NCBI GenBank assembly: GCA_049999805.1
Contig: JBNGIO010006060.1
Span: 42,069 to 106,068 of the forward strand
DNA from: Folioceros fuciformis
Taxonomy: Eukaryota; Anthocerotophyta; Anthocerotopsida; Anthocerotales
Direction of reading: 5' to 3'
DNA length: 64,000 nt
Part shown: positions 58,885 to 64,000 of the stretch, in pieces
Layout of the letters: each line of letters begins with the position of its first letter
Numbering within the stretch: position 1 is the first letter of the stretch
Position numbers and translations under genes: made by a program
Notes under the pieces: generated by a model
Seen by the model: only the letters and a program-made list of their open reading frames with translations
Told to the model about the DNA's origin: nothing
The model's database searches: none

Positions 58885-61320
58885 CATGATGTGGGAAGAA
58901 AGCACAATGGGCAAGTGGTTTAATATGGGAGTTATCTCTCTACTTCCTAAGCACGAAGGGAGCCTAACATCTCCAATTGGCGCCCGAATGGATAGAGGAG
59001 GAACAAAAGGGGCTTCATTCATAACAGATGTATTCTAGAAAAGCTTTTGCTCCTGCAAGAAGCCAAAGCTAAGGCCTTCGTGGAAGGTAAGCCAACTATC
59101 TTTATTTGCCTGGACTTCTACAAGGCATATGACTTTGTGGAATGGCATTTTCTGAGGAGGTGCCTTCAGAATTTTGGACTAGGGACCAACTTCTGTCGCT
59201 GTGTGGCCATCTTATGTGAAGACGCTGGGGCCAAGGTTGCAGTCAATGGGGCTTTTATGGAAAGGTTTGATACTTCTTGATCCGTACGTCGAGACTATCC
59301 GTTAGTACCCTTTTTATTCATCATTGTGACTGACTCTTTTTTAAGGGCAGTGAAACTAGACTCAAAGATAGAAGGCCTACACCTCCCAGATGGGTCCCAG
59401 CTGTAAATCTTAGCATTTGCAGATGACACTCTCCTCTTTTCATCTCATAAGGAAGCATCTCTACGTACTCTTGTGCATCATGTGCAAGTTTTTGGGCTTC
59501 TCTCTGGCTGCAAAGTAAATTGGAGTAAAACTTGTATGATGTGTATTAATATGGAGGAGGAAATGCCCAAATGTATCAAGCATATTAACAAGGCTCAGGT
59601 TGGCTCGCCCCATAAGTATTTAGGGTTGCTATTTCAAGAAGCGGAGGAAAATCAGGAAATTTTTGCCTCAAGTTTGTTCGGAAAGCCACAAGTCTTAAGC
59701 TCCTTAACCTAACCTTGGCTGGTAGGCTGGTAGTGACTAATCATATTTTGTCCTGTCCTTATGGTACTACCTCTTTGTATGGGCTCCTTCTAGCCAGGAC
59801 ATAAAGAGGTTGCAACAAGTGATGACTATTTTCTTATAGTGCAGGTCCAGTGAGTTGGTTAACTCCCCTCACAAAGTGGTGTGGCATCATGTCATCCAAC
59901 AACGGAGATTGGGCGGCTTGGGCCTAGTGGATCCCATGTGTAAGATGAAGGTCTTACACATGCAATGGGTGATTAAAGCAAGCGACCCAGCTTGCTATCC
60001 GTGGAAAAGCATTTTGAGGCAGTTCTTGGATTGCACACAAGCAGTCTTGCAAGGTAGAAGGTCTTATGTCAACATCCTAGCAGATAACCCTCTACTAGAT
60101 ACCAAGGACTGTTCTCCGCTATTCAAGTCTATATGGAGCAGCCTCCTGGAAGTCAAGCCTTTACTGGTACAAGACCTCCCTTTTGAAATGTATAATGTTT
60201 TAGGTATCCCCCTACAAGGCTTTCGAAGGTTGTGGGCGCCCAAGTTCATAGAGCGTGTGTACCATTCACAAATTTTTGGGGCTGCTGGTCGCAAAGGGTT
60301 ATATAAACTAGAAAACCTATGGAATAGAAAAAAGGGCTGTCGGAAAGAGATGGGGGAAATCCAGGAGGAATTTGGCATCCTGGTATGACATGTTTGTTTT
60401 ATGTCAAACTGGTTACAGGAAGGTATGGCAGTGGTGGTGAAACAAGCTCTACTTCATAAACCGATAATGGCCAAGGAAACCTGGGGAGCCTATGGCATGG
60501 ACGAATGGAGAGGAAACTCAGACATCGAAGACCAAGAGGTCTTTTTGGAACTTGACCGAGCATTCTACGTATCCATGCAGGCAAGGGATGGAGGTAAAAG
60601 GTCTTTTAGGGTGGTTGCACCAGGGGCTTCCTTAGAGAAGCAAGGTAGGAGAGAAGAACAAGTTTCTCGACAAATCCTGCACCCAATTACAGTTTTAACG
60701 AGAGCGACACGGGCAGGAAGGTGGCTTACTCGGGAGGAGCAAAACGCCCACGCCGTTTCCTTAAGCAAGCCTTTGACTCGATGTTGGTTTCGTTTGGTGG
60801 ACAATTGGCAATTGACTTTGCAACCAAATCTTTATAGGTGGCTAAAGAGGCCGAAGGCCCAACAGGGGAGCTCTAGGTACTTCTTCAACTTTCAAACGGT
60901 GGATGTTTATCTTTGTTTGGTTTGCTTGCAGAAAGTTAGACAACGTCCGCCGATGGCCCCACGCTGGAGTATATCCATATGGCGTCAAAAGGTTGCCCTT
61001 CGCCTCCTATAGACGGCAGCTGGCATCCCCCCTAAGGCCAGATTTACAGTTTTGTGCCTCTTCCAGGCTTGTTTGCCTAATGTAGATTGCTGGGATGGGT
61101 TGTTAGTAGCAGCAGGGGAGGAAACATGCAGGTTGTGCAACAGTGGGGCTCCTCACAAAAGCCAACATATTTTCTTCCAATATGAGTTTGCGCGAGAGGT
61201 GGAGGCCTGGATGCAAAGACTCTTTCTTTTGGTGAATCCAGTGCTCGCCGAGCAATCCGCCCTCTTTGGGCTAGACCAAACTTCTAGTAACCCATTGACG
61301 CCACATCTTGGACAATGAAG
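58885..61320 (+). mobile_element. Degenerate LINE, ORF2 part (reverse transcriptase and 3' zinc-knuckle region)
   Basis: Plus-strand pieces in order: FNMGVISLLPKHEG (58897-58940), an RT segment FICLDFYKAYDFVEWHFLRR (59101), the catalytic motif ILAFADDTLLFSSH (59407), CKVNWSKT and HKYLGLLF. Then come RRLGGLGLVDPMCKMKVLHM (59900) and a terminal zf-RVT-like part CLFQACLPNVDCWDGLLVAA with CRLCNSGAPHKSQHIFF (61055-61175). In-frame stops at 59278-59280 and 59404-59406 and frame changes show it is dead. The endonuclease domain was not found, so the copy is 5'-truncated. Confidence 0.85.
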
Positions 61321-61399
61321 CAACACATTGGTTCAACACCTCTATTCCGAGCCGCTTCCAGTTGTGGGCTCTGAGAGCGGGGAGAGATGGAGTGGTAGG

Positions 61400-64000
61400 T
61401 AGAGGCATGACGCTACGATGGAAGCATTGAGCCCCCTACGGGGGGGCTCGACAGTCCACACATGGGCCAAAGTGGTCGGCATGTGCTCAGACGAGCAGAA
61501 TGGATGGAAGCCTAACAAGGGAGCGCAAGCAACTAATCTGGTAGAGCTTAAGCGAAAGAAAGCAGTGCCTGAGCAGGAGGCTCAGGTACGGACTCTCGGG
61601 AAGGACACAGCTTGGGAGAGGCCAATCGAGAGCACAAGTACAAAGTCGGTCTCGGCCCTGACGAATGAGGGGCCCGGCATACAACTCGGTCCTTTAGCTG
61701 ATCTCCTTACCAAGGAGTGTTTCTTTCAACAAGAGGAGGTTAGGTTATCAGGTAGCTCGGTGGTGGGGAGGCTCTCTTCTGGAGGGCCGCCCTTGGTAGG
61801 CGAGTTGGAGGCGTGGGTAACTCACGTCACAAGATGTCCTCCTGCTTACGTCTTCCTGAAATAAGATGGTTCGTTTCAGCTTAAATGCGATGAAGCTGCT
61901 GGCGCCCTTGCACTCCAACAAACAACACTGCCCTTTAGAGGCTCAACCCCGGTGATGGTCGAGGTGTGGTCTCCAGGAAGCACAATCATGCAATCCAAGA
62001 TCAAGAGGCATTTTATTTGGGTGAGGTTGCCCGCCTTACCGATGCAGCTTATTCCATTGATCGATAGGATGCTGGAAACAATCGAACGGGTGGTTGGGGT
62101 CCTGTAGGTGGACTCCCGTTTTTTCGACAAAAGCAAGCCTCCCCGCTTCGGTGTGAGGGTTGACAACCTCACTTCCTTGCCCGCTGGGGTGCTGGTTCAA
62201 GATCCGGTTGATTCTTCAAAGAGCTATACACAGCTCTTCGACTACCCAGGTCTTCCTGTAAGGTGTGGAATCTTTGGCCTTACTAACCACCTTAAGCTGG
62301 AGTGTCCGCTCCGCTCAGGTTCAGAAGGAAGGAATGGCAATTTTGAGAAGACCCAGTCTGAACCCTTACCGGGGTTTCAAGGTGTCCAGAAAAAGCCTTG
62401 GAGGGCAAACTTGGCAACGCAACGATGGGCTTGCCGAATTCAAGAAGATGTCTTCCCGAGGTTTGCTGACACAACCATCACACAGGTGAAAATTTGTGTA
62501 ATCTTGCGGAAGAAGGTGGAGTACACCTTCTACTACTGGATGCCAAAAGGGGAGGAGATGCATGTGTTGCCTACTTGGTCACTTCAGCTAGGAGCCGCAA
62601 ATGGTGTTTGAATAGCTTTGGTGTGGGAGACAGTCAAGAGGAGGGCAAGGAGCGTTGTTCAAGGGGGCCTGGGTGTGGGGGAAGATTATGCAAGCAAGTT
62701 TTCGAAGGAGGCTAGGTTTAGCGCAGTCTGTCATTGGCTTGAAGGATCCTCGGCGATTCTTTATTTCAACACGCTGCTTGACTTGGGGAGGGAGTGTCGG
62801 ATCCCGAGCTCCAACCAGTCACAATGTTTGAGGGAGTCGAAGATGCTTGCCTTTTGTCAGAGATGCTAAATTTGGCAGAGGCTGGGTCACCCTTGCTACC
62901 AGAGTTGTGGTTAAAGCTCACTTTGGATTCTTAGGATTGCTCACCTCGCCGATCACGATTAAACTGCCAGGGGAGTGGGAGCTCAGATGGAAGGAGGATA
63001 TGGAGGAGGACGATGTTGTGTCGATGAATGTCGAGACTAGTGAAGAAGTGGCTTTCCATCATTCGGGTACGTAAGGAGGTCTGGACCCGCAGGAACAGGA
63101 GAAGGCTGCCTTGAAGTCAAGTCCAGGCACTGCACCCGAACAGAGGTCGTCGGCAAGGGCAAAAATGGTGCAAAGCGAGCCCATTCCCCAGCAAAGACCC
63201 GCAGGAGACTTAAGTGATGGGTTGATAGGAGGGCAGATGTTTAGTGATTTAGGTTGCGGGCCAACAGGGGTGCTCAAGATCACCCCTTCCTCATTGCCGG
63301 GGGCAGACTCAGGCAATATTCAACTGCTTGGGTCACGTCTCGCTCAAAAGCAGTGTTCAGGTGTAGGAGCCAAGGGGATGGAAATCTCGGGGAGACCTAA
63401 TGAGGCTCCGAGCCGGAAGATTCATAAAGATGCAAGGCCGAGGAGGGCAAGGAGGGGATGTTCTGTCAATAGGGAGACGAGCAGGAGGGCCTGGGAAGTG
63501 CTCCTTATCGGGTGGAATAGTGGGAGCATGACCCCAAATAGAAGGATGCCCCTTTTGCGCGGAATTCGGTCCACCGCCTTCCAAGTGTAGCGGCCGACAT
63601 GCCGCTGGTTGGCGCCCTTGGAGGTGTGTCACACACCCATTCAGGGAGTGGATTGCATAAGGAAAGAAGTGATGGTGGAATTCCTGAATCCGGAGGTAGC
63701 AGAAGGAGTGGTTTGCAATGGGGTGGTGTTACAGATGGTGCAGAGCCAACCTCAAGTTGGCACCAAATCTCGTTCTTGGAGTAGAAGGTTTCCCACAAGC
63801 CTACTGGGGAAGATACGCCTCCGGGTGGCAGATTTATGGTGCTGACTAGTGGTTTTGGTGAGGCTAGACGGCCTCTGGGATGCGAGCTGGTTGGCAAACG
63901 GGCTGAGGTACTACAGGATTTGCTTCTATCTCAACATAAGGAGGATCTCGGTGCAAGGGTGACTGCTCTTGGCCAATCGGATTGCATGACGGGCAAGGCC
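61400..64000 (+). mobile_element. Degenerate LINE, ORF1 (gag-like DUF4283/CCHC) part, runs off window
   Basis: Frames at 61418-61864, about 61930-62106 and 62108-62611 give VVWSPGSTIMQSKIKRHFIW, VRLPALPMQLIPL, GVRVDNLTSLPAGVL and YPGLPVRCGIFGLTNHLKLE with Cys next. This is the order seen in ORF1 of plant LINEs (DUF4283 then a CCHC knuckle). In the knuckle CGIFGLTNHLKLEC the second Cys position is Phe. A TAG interrupts at 62106. The tail to 64000 is low-complexity ORF1-like sequence. Since ORF1 lies downstream of an ORF2 end, this is a second copy. Confidence 0.65.

Overview
The window is nuclear DNA of a land plant. It has split genes with short GT-AG introns, a plant-type BEACH/WD40 protein, a plant-type U2AF large subunit, the plant UDP-rhamnose synthesis enzyme UER1, many simple repeats and decayed plant LINEs. 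The moderate GC content and compact introns would fit a bryophyte or other seed-free plant, but the lineage is a guess. All exon structures below were built by hand from reading frame, GT/AG sites and family alignment remembered in general terms; no search was run.

Layout: (1) 1-1043, 3' end of a BEACH/WD40 gene (+). (2) 2.6-42.8 kb, an accessory cluster with every recognised gene on the minus strand. It holds five diverged copies of a unit made of [partner gene P] - [conserved non-coding spacer] - [AP2-like gene]. Two AP2-like genes are complete 13-exon genes with matching exon phases: A (2660-8323, 1198 aa) and B (17995-22778, 821 aa). C (31.7-33.5 kb) keeps only exons 1-4 with stops. D (38.1-38.3 kb) keeps only the N-terminus. 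Unit 2 has a spacer and a partner gene but no AP2 gene, with a 40-bp satellite in its place. The partner genes P1-P5 are short, low-complexity, unrecognised proteins. Units are separated by AT-rich DNA and minisatellites.

(3) 43-45 kb, a large 28-bp minisatellite. (4) 45.8-55.3 kb, a housekeeping block: a TTC1-like TPR gene (+) converging on U2AF65 (-), with duplicated, decayed 3' ends of both between them. (5) 57.2-58.3 kb, UER1 (+). (6) 58.9-64 kb, two degenerate LINE copies in the same orientation.

Most notable is the cluster of divergent double-AP2 proteins. Each has an N-terminal DLNxxP (EAR-type) motif, which predicts transcriptional repression. B carries three such motifs. A has gained a basic tail of about sixteen 15-residue repeats resembling histone-H1 SPKK motifs. 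Each spacer carries a full or partial copy of the palindrome CACATCCGGATGTG. The cluster looks like a recently and rapidly evolving family of nuclear repressors plus an unknown partner family; its function is inferred only.
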